Source: Klebsiella oxytoca (GTDB lineage: Bacteria; Pseudomonadota; Gammaproteobacteria; Enterobacterales; Enterobacteriaceae). Taken from it: a stretch of 64,000 nucleotides of DNA. Shown piece by piece: positions 1 through 8,862 of the stretch (within the stretch, counting starts at the first letter, position 1; each line of letters begins with the position of its first letter). The position numbers and the translations under genes were made by a program. The notes under the pieces are model-generated. The model was not told the origin of the DNA. It worked only from the letters and a program-made list of their open reading frames with translations, and searched no databases. The stretch covers positions 62,001 to 126,000 of the forward strand of contig NZ_CP046115.1 of the NCBI RefSeq assembly GCF_009707385.1, read 5' to 3'.

Positions 1-181
1 ACGTGCTATGCGGTTAGTTTATTATCTGGCGTGGTTGTTAAGGCGCTGGGACGATCCTGCTTTCCCCATAAATTTCCCATGGTTAACCGGGGAAGATTAC
101 TGGCGCGGGCAGACAACAACTTTTCTTGAGCAGGTAAAGGTTCTTCAGGAACCCCCTCTTCAGTTAACGCCAATGTATTAA
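1..181 (+). CDS. srkA: Stress-response kinase SrkA (YihE/RdoA), C-terminal end only
   Basis: Partial gene cut by the left edge; the frame from base 2 gives 59 residues ending in LQLTPMY and a TAA at 179-181. The tail (YYLAWLLRRW, FPWLTGEDYW) matches what I recall of the C-terminus of E. coli SrkA, a cytoplasmic Ser/Thr kinase of the aminoglycoside-phosphotransferase fold linked to the Cpx envelope stress response. The catalytic core lies outside the window, so activity cannot be judged. dsbA starts 27 bases downstream on the same strand, as in the E. coli srkA-dsbA operon, where Cpx raises transcription of both genes. Confidence 0.88.
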   Translation, partial: RAMRLVYYLAWLLRRWDDPAFPINFPWLTGEDYWRGQTTTFLEQVKVLQEPPLQLTPMY

Positions 182-208
182 TGTGATATATCCAGGAGAG
201 AGTTAATC

Positions 209-832
209 ATGAAAAAAATTTGGCTGGCGCTGGCTGGTATGATTCTGGCTTTTAGTGCATCCGCTGCCCAGATCACCGACGGTAAACAGTATATTACCCT
301 CGATAAACCCGTTGCCGGTGAGCCACAGGTGCTCGAGTTTTTCTCGTTCTACTGCCCGCATTGCTATCAATTTGAAGAAGTACTTCATGTGTCTGATAAC
401 GTGAAGAAAAAACTGCCTGAAGGCGTTAAAATGACGAAATACCACGTTGAGTTCCTGGGGCCGCTAGGCAAGGATCTGACTCAGGCGTGGGCCGTAGCGA
501 TGGCGCTGGGCGTGGAAGATAAGATCACTGTCCCGATGTTTGAAGCGGTACAGAAAAAGCAAACGGTTCAGACCGTGGCCGATATTCGCAAGGTTTTCGT
601 TGATGCTGGCGTTAAAGGTGAAGATTATGATGCAGCCTGGAACAGTTTCGTGGTGAAATCCTTGGTTGCTCAGCAAGAGAAAGCCGCCGCTGATTTCCAG
701 CTGCAGGGCGTTCCAGCTATGTATGTTAACGGCAAATATCAGCTTAACCCTCAGGGGATGGATACCAGCAACATGGATGCGTTTGTTGCTCAGTATGCCG
801 ATACCGTTAAACAGTTAGTTGAGAAGAAATAA
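209..832 (+). CDS. dsbA: Periplasmic thiol:disulfide oxidase DsbA
   Basis: Encodes 207 residues. DsbA donates disulfide bonds to newly exported proteins in the periplasm and is reoxidised by DsbB. Residues 1-19 form a Sec signal peptide ([10 protein letters not shown] then a hydrophobic core ending SASA). The thioredoxin-fold active site CPHC is at residues 49-52 within FYCPHCYQF, and the cis-proline loop is in GVPAMYVNG near the C-terminus. Length is within one residue of E. coli DsbA. The start is supported by a GGAGAG ribosome binding site just upstream. It probably shares transcripts with srkA and is followed by a hairpin terminator. Confidence 0.97.
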   Translation: MKKIWLALAGMILAFSASAAQITDGKQYITLDKPVAGEPQVLEFFSFYCPHCYQFEEVLHVSDNVKKKLPEGVKMTKYHVEFLGPLGKDLTQAWAVAMALGVEDKITVPMFEAVQKKQTVQTVADIRKVFVDAGVKGEDYDAAWNSFVVKSLVAQQEKAAADFQLQGVPAMYVNGKYQLNPQGMDTSNMDAFVAQYADTVKQLVEKK

Positions 833-838
833 AATATT

Positions 839-868
839 AACGCCGGTTCCAGACCGGCGTTATTCTTT
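839..868 (+). terminator. Terminator hairpin after dsbA
   Basis: A 9-bp perfect stem (AACGCCGGT at 839-847 pairing with ACCGGCGTT at 853-861) closes a 5-base loop and is followed by a T-rich tail (TATTCTTTTC). It lies 7 bases after the dsbA stop codon. Downstream yihG converges on it, so it may serve both strands. Confidence 0.75.
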
Positions 869-881
869 TCAGCATGCACAA

Positions 882-1781
882 TCACTTCTCTTTTTTCTGC
901 AATATTTCCGTCAATTGCCGATCTTTTTCTTCCCAAAGCGTATTTAGCCATTGCTGAAAGCGTCGTTTAAAGCTTTTATCATTAACATAATCGCCGTGCA
1001 GTTCTTCCGTTACAGGCTCAAGCCTGATTCGCACCACAATCCGCGTCAATCTTCCGCTTAGCATGTCGTAAAACGGACGTTGATTGTTCTCCGGATAACA
1101 TAATGTTACGTTCAACAACTTATCAAACTGCGAGCCCAGAACGCTTAATGCCATAGCAATACCCGCTGCTTTTGGCGCTAACAAATTCTTATAAGGCGAG
1201 CGCGTCTGATGCCGCTTTTCTTCAGTAAAGCGTGAACCTTCAACAAAATTAACGATAGTTGTTGGATGAGAGCGGAATTTCTCGCAGGAGCGGCGGGTGG
1301 TTTCAACATCTTTGCCACGATGCTCCGGATGGCGGAGTAAATATCCTCGGGAATATCGGCGCATAAAAGGCATATCCAGCGCCCAGCACGCTAGCCCAAT
1401 GAACGGTACCCAGGCGAGCTGTTGTTTGAGGAAGTATTTATTCATCGGGATATGTTTGCGAAACAACACACAAAGCACAACGATATCTGCCCAGCTATGG
1501 TGGTTACTGATAAGCAGATACCAGTTTTTCTTATTCAGGCCTTCAAGACCCTGTACCTCCCACCTGAGCCAGGGATTAAGATGTAACAGCAGCGCCAGCC
1601 CTTCACACCAGCAGTACATCATGAAATTGCAGAAAATCGATATCGAGCGCCAGACCGCAGGAATAGGCACAAGAAGTTTAATCAACCCGGCGACGATGAT
1701 TGGCACGGAGCAGATTATGGTGACTACGATGGTAAGGGCGATACTCAGCGGGAGCATTATCGCAGCGAGTAATCTCGACAT
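882..1781 (-). CDS. yihG: Membrane lysophospholipid acyltransferase YihG (PlsC family)
   Basis: Encodes 299 residues. The PlsC/LPLAT family moves an acyl chain from acyl-ACP or acyl-CoA to lysophosphatidic acid at the inner membrane; E. coli YihG is reported to be such an enzyme. The N-terminus has a long hydrophobic segment (about residues 5-40), followed by the catalytic HX4D motif (HHSWAD, about residue 93) and the substrate-binding EGSRFT motif (about residue 180). It is convergent with dsbA. The E. coli neighbour yihF, normally between dsbA and yihG, is missing here. Confidence 0.92.
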   Translation of the reverse strand: MSRLLAAIMLPLSIALTIVVTIICSVPIIVAGLIKLLVPIPAVWRSISIFCNFMMYCWCEGLALLLHLNPWLRWEVQGLEGLNKKNWYLLISNHHSWADIVVLCVLFRKHIPMNKYFLKQQLAWVPFIGLACWALDMPFMRRYSRGYLLRHPEHRGKDVETTRRSCEKFRSHPTTIVNFVEGSRFTEEKRHQTRSPYKNLLAPKAAGIAMALSVLGSQFDKLLNVTLCYPENNQRPFYDMLSGRLTRIVVRIRLEPVTEELHGDYVNDKSFKRRFQQWLNTLWEEKDRQLTEILQKKEK

Positions 1782-2177
1782 AGTTAATTTATTCAGAAAG
1801 TTAGACTGACAAAGAACGCATTTAAACAGCGCAAGAGGCTGATTTTACCAGAAAATACAGGAAATGACGGGTCTTACCAGAATAGAAAAATTACTGGATC
1901 TTATATCCACATGGAACATTGAGCCACAAGGAAGACATTAAAGCGATTAATGGTCTTTTAATTGCATGATAAATATGGAGTAATTTATATATATATTATT
2001 TTATTGATGATTGATTAGTCATCGTTATAAAACTATTCACAAAGTTATCCACAGGTTTAACCGTAGTACGATCGAAAGGATCAATGAATCTTTTCGACAA
2101 AATGTGGGAAAAATTCAGGATTTAATGCCCGTCTGTGGCATCCTTTAGCGATAATCTGATAAACAGGCACGGAAAAT
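1782..2177. promoter_or_regulatory. yihG-polA divergent intergenic region with a consensus DnaA box
   Basis: This 396-bp, AT-rich stretch carries no ORF worth calling. It must hold the promoters of divergent yihG and polA. A perfect consensus DnaA box TTATCCACA lies at 2045-2053, about 125 bp before the polA start codon. An AT-only run lies near 1980-2005. Whether DnaA acts on polA here is inference. Confidence 0.6.
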
Positions 2178-4967
2178 ATGGTTCAGATCCCAGAAAACCC
2201 TCTCATCCTCGTTGATGGCTCCTCTTACCTTTATCGGGCATATCACGCGTTTCCCCCGCTAACGAATAGCGCAGGCGAACCGACTGGCGCAATGTATGGC
2301 GTGTTGAATATGCTGCGAAGCCTGATCCTGCAATATCAACCGACTCATGCCGTCGTTGTGTTCGATGCCAAGGGGAAGACTTTCCGTGATGAACTGTTTG
2401 AGCACTATAAATCTCATCGACCACCGATGCCGGACGATCTGCGTGCGCAAATCGAACCGCTGCATGCCATGGTGAAGGCGATGGGTCTGCCGCTGATGGC
2501 CGTTCCTGGCGTTGAGGCTGACGATGTGATTGGTACTCTGGCCCGTGAGGCTGAGAAGGTAGGACGCCCGGTGCTGATTAGCACCGGCGATAAAGATATG
2601 GCTCAGCTGGTTACGCCGGGTATTACGCTGATTAACACCATGACCAATACCATTCTTGGTCCTGATGAAGTCGTGACGAAATATGGCGTGCCGCCGGAAC
2701 TGATCATTGATTTCCTGGCCCTGATGGGCGATTCGTCGGACAACATTCCTGGCGTACCGGGGGTGGGAGAGAAGACCGCGCAGGCGCTGCTGCAGGGGCT
2801 GGGGGGGCTTGACACGCTATATGCGGAGCCTGAAAAAATCGCCGGTCTGACCTTCCGCGGTGCGAAAACGATGGCAGCGAAGCTGGAACAGAATAAAGAG
2901 GTGGCATATCTCTCTTATCAGCTGGCGACGATCAAAACCGACGTTGAACTGGATCTGAGCTGTGAAGACCTGTTGGTTGAACAGCCGATAGCTGATGAAC
3001 TATTAACGCTGTTTAAAAAATATGAATTCAAACGCTGGATCATCGATGTGGAATCCGGCAAATGGATGCAGGCAAAAGGCGCTAAACCTGCTGCCAGGTC
3101 GGTGACGGTAGCCGCTGATGTGACTGATGCGAAAGAGGAGCGCGCGGCAACGCTCTCAGCAGAAAACTATGTCACGATTCTTGATGAAGAAACGTTGTTG
3201 GCCTGGATTGAGAAACTCAAAAAAGCGCCGCTTTTTGCCTTTGATACCGAAACTGACAGCCTGGATAACGTATCCGCCAATATAATCGGCTTATCCTTCG
3301 CCATTGAACCAGGCATCGCGGCCTATGTACCGGTGGCTCATGATTATCTCGACGCGCCGGACCAGATCCCACGCGAACGCGTGCTGGAGCTTCTTAAGCC
3401 GCTGCTGGAAGATGGCAATGTGCTGAAAGTAGGGCAAAACCTGAAGTACGATCGCGGCATTCTGGCCAACTACGATATTGAGCTGCGCGGTATTGCCTTT
3501 GATACCATGCTGGAATCCTACATTCTCGACAGCGTGGTGGGCCGTCATGATATGGATAGCCTCGCCGATCGCTGGCTGAAGCATAAAACTATTACCTTTG
3601 AAGAAATTGCGGGTAAAGGCAAAAATCAGCTCACATTTAACCAAATTGCGCTGGAAGAAGCGGGCCGCTACGCGGCGGAAGATGCCGATGTTACGCTGCA
3701 GCTGCACTTAAAGATGTGGCCTGAACTTCAGCAAAATGAAGGCCCGCTGAACGTCTTTAAAAATATTGAAATGCCGCTGGTGCCGGTGCTATCCCGCGTT
3801 GAGCGTAATGGCGTTAAGATTGATCCGGCCGTACTGCATGCGCACTCTCAGGAATTAGCTAAGCGCCTAATCGAACTGGAGAAAAAGGCGTACGAAATTG
3901 CAGGTGAAGAGTTCAACCTCTCTTCGCCGAAGCAGCTGCAAACCATCTTGTTTGAGAAACAAGGAATTAAGCCGCTGAAGAAAACTCCGGGCGGCGCTCC
4001 TTCTACATCAGAAGAGGTGCTGGAAGAGCTGGCGCTCGACTACCCGCTGCCGAAAGTTATCCTGGAATATCGTGGCCTGGCGAAACTCAAGTCTACCTAT
4101 ACCGATAAGCTGCCGCTGATGATCAGCCAGAAAACGGGCCGAGTACACACCTCCTATCACCAGGCGGTTACCGCTACGGGACGTTTATCGTCTACCGATC
4201 CTAACCTGCAGAATATACCGGTACGCAATGAGGAAGGGCGTCGTATCCGCCAGGCGTTTATTGCTCCGGAAGATTATCTCATTGTTTCTGCCGACTACTC
4301 GCAAATTGAACTGCGCATCATGGCGCATCTGTCCCGCGATAAAGGCCTGCTAACGGCTTTTGCTGAGGGAAAAGATATCCACCGTGCGACAGCGGCAGAG
4401 GTCTTTGGTTTGCCGCTGGAGAGCGTCAGCAGTGAGCAGCGTCGCAGCGCGAAGGCGATTAACTTTGGCCTGATTTACGGTATGAGCGCATTCGGCCTGG
4501 CCCGCCAGCTTAATATTCCCCGTAAAGAAGCGCAAAAGTATATGGATCTCTACTTTGAGCGTTATCCGGGCGTGCTGGAATATATGGAGCGTACCCGTAC
4601 CCAGGCAAAAGAGCAGGGATATGTTGAAACGCTTGATGGTCGTCGGCTCTATCTGCCTGATATCAAATCCAGTAACGGTGCGCGCCGTGCAGGCGCCGAG
4701 CGAGCAGCGATCAACGCGCCGATGCAGGGAACCGCTGCCGACATTATTAAGCGTGCGATGATTGCTGTAGATAGCTGGTTGTTAAGCGAAAAGCCTCGCG
4801 TGCGGATGATCATGCAGGTGCACGATGAACTGGTCTTTGAAGTGCATAAGGACGATCTTGCTGAGGTCGCGAAAAAAATCCACGAACTGATGGAAAGCAG
4901 TACAACGCTGGCGGTTCCGCTGCTGGTGGAAGTTGGCAGTGGAGAAAACTGGGATCAAGCGCACTAA
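2178..4967 (+). CDS. polA: DNA polymerase I
   Basis: Encodes 929 residues, the normal size for enterobacterial Pol I, which removes RNA primers, fills gaps in repair and supports ColE1-type plasmid replication. Domains in order: 5'-3' nuclease (about 1-290, with GVEADDVIG and [17 protein letters not shown]), 3'-5' proofreading exonuclease (about 325-520, carrying the metal-binding FDTETDSLD motif, so apparently active), and the polymerase domain (about 520-929) with motif A ([10 protein letters not shown]) and motif C ([10 protein letters not shown]). The ATG follows a weak GGAAAA ribosome binding site. No strong terminator was seen directly after it; spf follows 147 bp downstream. Confidence 0.98.
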   Translation: MVQIPENPLILVDGSSYLYRAYHAFPPLTNSAGEPTGAMYGVLNMLRSLILQYQPTHAVVVFDAKGKTFRDELFEHYKSHRPPMPDDLRAQIEPLHAMVKAMGLPLMAVPGVEADDVIGTLAREAEKVGRPVLISTGDKDMAQLVTPGITLINTMTNTILGPDEVVTKYGVPPELIIDFLALMGDSSDNIPGVPGVGEKTAQALLQGLGGLDTLYAEPEKIAGLTFRGAKTMAAKLEQNKEVAYLSYQLATIKTDVELDLSCEDLLVEQPIADELLTLFKKYEFKRWIIDVESGKWMQAKGAKPAARSVTVAADVTDAKEERAATLSAENYVTILDEETLLAWIEKLKKAPLFAFDTETDSLDNVSANIIGLSFAIEPGIAAYVPVAHDYLDAPDQIPRERVLELLKPLLEDGNVLKVGQNLKYDRGILANYDIELRGIAFDTMLESYILDSVVGRHDMDSLADRWLKHKTITFEEIAGKGKNQLTFNQIALEEAGRYAAEDADVTLQLHLKMWPELQQNEGPLNVFKNIEMPLVPVLSRVERNGVKIDPAVLHAHSQELAKRLIELEKKAYEIAGEEFNLSSPKQLQTILFEKQGIKPLKKTPGGAPSTSEEVLEELALDYPLPKVILEYRGLAKLKSTYTDKLPLMISQKTGRVHTSYHQAVTATGRLSSTDPNLQNIPVRNEEGRRIRQAFIAPEDYLIVSADYSQIELRIMAHLSRDKGLLTAFAEGKDIHRATAAEVFGLPLESVSSEQRRSAKAINFGLIYGMSAFGLARQLNIPRKEAQKYMDLYFERYPGVLEYMERTRTQAKEQGYVETLDGRRLYLPDIKSSNGARRAGAERAAINAPMQGTAADIIKRAMIAVDSWLLSEKPRVRMIMQVHDELVFEVHKDDLAEVAKKIHELMESSTTLAVPLLVEVGSGENWDQAH

Positions 4968-5022
4968 GTATTCGGTGGGTAAGGTCATTTTTTGTAAGTG
5001 AGTAACATAACTTATCGTGTTT

Positions 5023-5038
5023 TGTGATGATCATTGGA
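5023..5038 (+). promoter_or_regulatory. Probable CRP site upstream of spf
   Basis: TGTGATGATCATTGGA keeps the left half of the CRP consensus (TGTGA-N6-TCACA) intact but has a poor right half. It lies about 85 bp before the Spot 42 start. In E. coli cAMP-CRP represses spf. A TAGAGT -10-like element is at 5102-5107. Confidence 0.45.
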
Positions 5039-5114
5039 ATTTGCTATGTAAAGAGTGAAAAAAAACTACAAAAAATGCTTTATCCGTACCCGAAAGAAGA
5101 GTAGAGTTAAAGAC

Positions 5115-5223
5115 GTAGGGTACAGAGGTAAGATGTTCTATCTTTCAGACCTTTTACTTCACGTAATCGGATTTGGCTGAATATTTTAGCCGCCCCGGTC
5201 ATTTATGACCGGGGCGTTTTTTA
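5115..5223 (+). ncRNA. spf: Spot 42 small RNA
   Basis: About 109 bases that match E. coli Spot 42 almost base for base from GTAGGGTACAGAGGTAAGAT through the central single-stranded regions. The terminator stem (CGCCCCGGTCA with TGACCGGGGCG) differs from E. coli mainly by compensating changes, then ends in a T-run. Spot 42 is an Hfq-dependent regulator that base-pairs with galK and many catabolic mRNAs and is itself repressed by CRP. It sits immediately after polA, its usual location. Confidence 0.96.
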
Positions 5224-5272
5224 TTGCGCGAAGGAAAATTTTCTGCGTATCAATGCTGCAAAGGTGAGGCTG

Positions 5273-5304
5273 CCCGGATCAGCCACTACGCGTCGCTATC
5301 CGGG
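5273..5304. repeat. REP-like palindrome between spf and yihA
   Basis: A 32-bp imperfect palindrome starting CCCGGATCAGCCACTACGCG and ending CTATCCGGG. It is related to the three palindromes in the yiiM-cpxA array of this window. It lies 14 bases beyond the yihA stop codon and may stabilise or terminate that transcript. Confidence 0.7.
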
Positions 5305-5317
5305 ATAATGAGCGAAA

Positions 5318-5950
5318 TTATTCGCCGCCTTCAGGTTCTTCCTGGGGTGGGATATCGTTATACCAGCTGTCCAGCTTCTGGCGCAGTTTATCCACGCCTT
5401 GCTTCTTCAGAGAAGAAAACGCTTCTACCTGCACATCTCCGTTAAAAGCAGTAACCGCTTCACGAACCATGTTGAGCTGCGCTTTCCGCGCGCCGCTTGC
5501 CAGCTTATCGGCTTTGGTCAACAGCACCAAAACAGGAATATCGCTTTCGACTGCCCATTGGATCATCTGCTGATCGAGATCTTTAAGCGGGTGACGGATA
5601 TCCATTAAGACAACCAGACCTTTCAGGCACAGGCGCTTCTCCAGGTATTCGCCCAGCGCGCGCTGCCACTTAATCTTCATCTCTTCCGGAACCTGAGCAT
5701 AGCCGTAGCCCGGAAGGTCGACCAGGCGTTTGCCATCAGCAACTTCAAACAGGTTGATAAGCTGCGTACGACCAGGGGTCTTTGAAGTACGAGCCAGGCT
5801 TTTCTGGTTAGTCAGGGTGTTCAGAGCGCTGGATTTCCCGGCGTTAGAGCGGCCAGCAAATGCCACTTCAATGCCGGTATCGGCAGGAAGATGGCGGATA
5901 TCCGGTGCGCTAGTGACAAAATGCGTCAGTTGATAATTCCAGTTGGTCAA
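5318..5950 (-). CDS. yihA: Ribosome-biogenesis GTPase YihA (EngB/YsxC)
   Basis: Encodes 210 residues. EngB-type GTPases are essential in E. coli and assist assembly of the large ribosomal subunit. Motifs seen: G1 GRSNAGKSS (about residues 33-41), switch region TPGRTQ, G3 DLPGYG (about 78-83), and G4 TKADK (about 145-149). The C-terminus is acidic and proline-rich ([10 protein letters not shown]), as in the E. coli protein. It converges with spf. Confidence 0.96.
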   Translation of the reverse strand: MTNWNYQLTHFVTSAPDIRHLPADTGIEVAFAGRSNAGKSSALNTLTNQKSLARTSKTPGRTQLINLFEVADGKRLVDLPGYGYAQVPEEMKIKWQRALGEYLEKRLCLKGLVVLMDIRHPLKDLDQQMIQWAVESDIPVLVLLTKADKLASGARKAQLNMVREAVTAFNGDVQVEAFSSLKKQGVDKLRQKLDSWYNDIPPQEEPEGGE

Positions 5951-6220
5951 GACGGTCGTCTCCGTTAAATCAGGCTATGGCGAGGATTATACCTGAACAA
6001 CAGAAAAAGGCTGTTTTTACCGCACAACCTAGATGTAAGTTAAAACCACAGTCTTTGTAAGACATTGACCATTGATAATATGCGAAATTGGTGAGAAAAA
6101 TCCGAGCTTAAATAAAACAAAATTATGTAAATCAAAGCGTTGGTATAAAAGAAAATTCTGAAAGTTGTTTTTTTTCTGTACAGTTGGTTGTAGGTTTTCC
6201 TCAAATCAGTAAAGTAGCGG

Positions 6221-6467
6221 TCAAGGGCGAGGATGCTAAAAGGATTATGACTCAGGACGAGGGGTCAGGAAGCGCCAGGAGGCGAAGACTACGGATTGTC
6301 AGGATGACAAACGTCTGGAGACGTTTTTAAAAGGAAATGGATGTAACAGGGACAAGTTGGTAGCTAAAGGAAAGACAGGGTGTGTTGTTAGCTAACATGG
6401 AAAGTAGAAGCCCTTTAAGGGTTGTCAGTGCGGAAAAAGGCGGCAGAGTAATCTGTCGCCTTTTTTC
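6221..6467 (+). ncRNA. csrC: CsrC small RNA, sponge for CsrA
   Basis: About 247 bases aligned by eye with E. coli CsrC, in the same place between divergent yihA and yihI. Conserved blocks include ATGACTCAGGACGAGGGTC-like sequence, AAGCGCCAGGAGGCGAAGAC, AGGGTGTGTTG and the terminator GGCGGCAGAG...CTGTCGCC followed by six T residues. Many GGA motifs sit in short hairpin loops, the signature of a CsrA-titrating RNA. Ends are estimated by alignment. A TAAAGT -10 element sits at about 6210-6215. Confidence 0.92.
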
Positions 6468-6535
6468 TTTGCTTGCTTTCTGCTAGATTCCGCCTCAATT
6501 CTATACTGAAGAAAACGGCCTGAAGATTACACAAT

Positions 6536-7042
6536 ATGAAAAAACCGACATCCGTACCTCGCGGCAAAAAAAATCGCAAAACGCGCGAAGAATTGAATCA
6601 GGAAGCACGCGAACGCAAGCATCAGAAGAAGCATCGCGGCCATGCGGCAGGAAGTCGTGCTACCGGCGGTGAAGCCGCATCAGCAGCCAAAAAACAAGGT
6701 CAGCAGCAAGATCCCCGAATTGGCAGTAAAAAACCAATCCCGCTGGGCGTAACTGAAAGCGCTCCGGCAGTTAAGCAGCATAAACCAAAGAGCGAGAAAC
6801 CTATGCTTTCACCGCAGGCTGAGCTGGATTTGCTGGAGAACGATGAGCGCCTGGACGCGCTGCTGGAACGACTGGAAGAGGGTGGCACCCTGAATGCAGA
6901 AGAGCAAACCTGGGTCGATGCCAAACTGGATCGCATTGATGAGCTGATGCAGCAGCTGGGCCTCTCCTACGATGACGACGAAGATGAAGAAGAGGAAGAG
7001 CGCAAAGAAGATATGATGCGCCTGCTGAAGGGTGGAAACTAA
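6536..7042 (+). CDS. yihI: YihI, activator of the GTPase Der
   Basis: Encodes 168 residues. In E. coli YihI stimulates GTP hydrolysis by Der (EngA), a factor in 50S assembly, and is thought to delay its action in growing cells. The first 90 residues are highly basic and low-complexity ([23 protein letters not shown]). The second half is helical and very acidic ([15 protein letters not shown]), ending MRLLKGGN. No catalytic motif is expected. It lies directly after csrC, as in E. coli. Confidence 0.93.
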   Translation: MKKPTSVPRGKKNRKTREELNQEARERKHQKKHRGHAAGSRATGGEAASAAKKQGQQQDPRIGSKKPIPLGVTESAPAVKQHKPKSEKPMLSPQAELDLLENDERLDALLERLEEGGTLNAEEQTWVDAKLDRIDELMQQLGLSYDDDEDEEEEERKEDMMRLLKGGN

Positions 7043-7045
7043 CGT

Positions 7046-7228
7046 TTGCACCCCATCGGATTCCCGGTCCTGCTTATAACCCTTCTGGTTATATGTTATC
7101 TGCTGTGGTTATTCGTTAAACTACGACGGTTGTCGCGGCGTCAGAAATGGCTGCGCAACCGGCTCATCACCCGAGGTGCGGTTGGGCCGGGGCGGCGTAC
7201 CCGCCGACGGCACCATCGGAAGGAGTGA
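7046..7228 (+). CDS. Possible small membrane protein (60 aa, TTG start)
   Basis: I do not recognise this gene. It would start at TTG 4 bases after the yihI stop and end at a TGA inside the hemN ribosome binding site, filling the gap exactly. The product has one hydrophobic segment (about residues 5-24, FPVLLITLLVICYLLWLF) and then a strongly basic tail (RRLSRRQKW, GRRTRRRHHRKE), a positive-inside single-pass pattern. A GGTGG sequence upstream could serve as ribosome binding site. It could be a coupled small protein or a remnant of a longer membrane protein. Coding is unproven. Confidence 0.45.
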   Translation: MHPIGFPVLLITLLVICYLLWLFVKLRRLSRRQKWLRNRLITRGAVGPGRRTRRRHHRKE

Positions 7229-7230
7229 GC

Positions 7231-8604
7231 ATGTCTGTGCAGTTAATCGACTGGGATCTGGCCCTGATCCAGAAATATAACTATTCCGGGCCACGTTATA
7301 CTTCGTACCCAACCGCGCTGGAGTTTTCTCCAGAATTTGGCGCAGCCGAATTTGATGCGGCGGTAGCCCGCTATCCGCAGCGCCCCCTGTCGCTGTATGT
7401 ACATATCCCGTTTTGCCATAAGCTCTGCTATTTCTGCGGCTGTAATAAAATCGTTACCCGTCAGCAGCATAAGGCCGACCAGTATCTGGATGTTCTTGAG
7501 CAGGAGATTATTCACCGCGCACCGCTTTTTGTCGGCCGCAAGGTAAATCAGCTGCACTGGGGCGGCGGTACGCCGACATATTTAAACAAGGCACAAATTA
7601 GCCTTTTGATGGGTTTACTGCGCACGCATTTCAATTTTAACGCAGATGCAGAGATCTCTATCGAGGTTGATCCGCGGGAAATCGAGCTTGATGTACTGGA
7701 TCATTTACGCAGCGAAGGTTTTAATCGCCTGAGTATGGGAGTCCAGGATTTCAATAAAGAAGTGCAGCGCCTGGTAAACCGCGAGCAGGATGAAGAGTTT
7801 ATCTTCGCGCTGCTGAACCATGCGCGCGAAATTGGTTTTACCTCTACTAATATTGACCTGATTTACGGCCTGCCAAAACAAACGCCGCAGAGCTTTGCTT
7901 ATACGTTACAGAAAGTAGCCGAGCTCAACCCCGATCGTCTCAGCGTATTCAACTATGCGCACCTGCCAACGCTTTTTGCCGCGCAGCGCAAAATCAAAGA
8001 TGCCGACTTACCTTCGGCAGAGCAGAAGCTGGACATTCTCCAGGAAACAATTGCTTCGCTGACGACCGCGGGATATCAGTTTATCGGCATGGACCACTTT
8101 GCCCGTCCGGATGATGAGCTGGCGATAGCCCAGCGTGAAGGCATTCTGCATCGCAATTTCCAGGGGTACACCACTCAGGGGGATACTGACCTGCTGGGTA
8201 TGGGCGTATCGGCGATCAGCATGATTGGCGACTGCTATGCGCAGAACCAGAAAGAGCTGAAACAGTATTATCAGCAGGTTGATGAAACCGGAACGGCGCT
8301 GTGGCGCGGCATTGCGTTGACTCGCGATGACTGTATTCGTCGTGATGTCATTAAAGCGCTGATTTGTAACTTCCGTCTCGATTTCACCGCGATAGAAGCT
8401 CAGTGGGAATTAGATTTTGGCAGCTACTTTGCTCAAGATTTGCAGCTTCTGGCGCCGCTGGCCAAAGACGGGCTGGTGGATGTGGATGACAAAGGTATTC
8501 AGGTGACGCCAAAAGGTCGGCTGCTGATCCGCAATATCTGCATGTGTTTTGATGCTTATCTGCGGCAGAAGGCCAGAATGCAGCAATTTTCTCGCGTGAT
8601 ATAA
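7231..8604 (+). CDS. hemN: Oxygen-independent coproporphyrinogen III dehydrogenase
   Basis: Encodes 457 residues from ATG 7231, preceded by AAGGAG; an upstream in-frame ATG at 7147 is rejected because MSVQLIDWDLALIQKYNYSG is the E. coli N-terminus. HemN is a radical-SAM enzyme that converts coproporphyrinogen III to protoporphyrinogen IX without oxygen. The [4Fe-4S] motif CHKLCYFCGC (about residues 62-71) is intact, as are GGGTPTYL and the substrate-site N-terminal arm. It lets haem synthesis continue during anaerobiosis. Confidence 0.97.
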   Translation: MSVQLIDWDLALIQKYNYSGPRYTSYPTALEFSPEFGAAEFDAAVARYPQRPLSLYVHIPFCHKLCYFCGCNKIVTRQQHKADQYLDVLEQEIIHRAPLFVGRKVNQLHWGGGTPTYLNKAQISLLMGLLRTHFNFNADAEISIEVDPREIELDVLDHLRSEGFNRLSMGVQDFNKEVQRLVNREQDEEFIFALLNHAREIGFTSTNIDLIYGLPKQTPQSFAYTLQKVAELNPDRLSVFNYAHLPTLFAAQRKIKDADLPSAEQKLDILQETIASLTTAGYQFIGMDHFARPDDELAIAQREGILHRNFQGYTTQGDTDLLGMGVSAISMIGDCYAQNQKELKQYYQQVDETGTALWRGIALTRDDCIRRDVIKALICNFRLDFTAIEAQWELDFGSYFAQDLQLLAPLAKDGLVDVDDKGIQVTPKGRLLIRNICMCFDAYLRQKARMQQFSRVI

Positions 8605-8642
8605 ACAATTACCCCTCTCCTGGAAAGGAGAGGGGTAATTGT
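8605..8642. terminator. Perfect 16-bp hairpin between convergent hemN and yshB
   Basis: ACAATTACCCCTCTCC (8605-8620) pairs without mismatch with 8627-8642 across a 6-base loop. It starts one base after the hemN stop and touches the yshB stop codon, so it can act as a bidirectional terminator. A run of T residues is lacking; the stem itself ends in AATTGT/ACAATT. Confidence 0.75.
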
Positions 8643-8752
8643 CAGCTAAACAGCCCAACCATCGCCGCGCACAGAACGGCAGCTATTGCCGTCTGCGGCG
8701 TATGACCAGCTGCGACGCCGCTCGATATAATATTAATAAGTGATTCAAGCAT
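8642..8752 (-). CDS. yshB: Small protein YshB (36 aa)
   Basis: The minus strand from ATG 8752 encodes 36 residues beginning MLESLINIISSGV and ending AAVLCAAMVGLFS, with stop TGA at 8642-8644. It aligns along its full length with E. coli YshB, also found between hemN and glnG. It has one hydrophobic segment in the C-terminal half, suggesting membrane association. YshB has been reported to affect Salmonella survival in macrophages; its biochemical role is unknown. Confidence 0.9.
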   Translation of the reverse strand: MLESLINIISSGVAAGHTPQTAIAAVLCAAMVGLFS

Positions 8753-8862
8753 GATTAACCCCCGTCTTTCCGGGCAAGATCATACTCAACGTATTGCAAC
8801 AGTAAAGTACAAAATAGCAGCAGTTTGCGCTGGGTGACTATTTTTTACGCGCCGCCGCGCTG

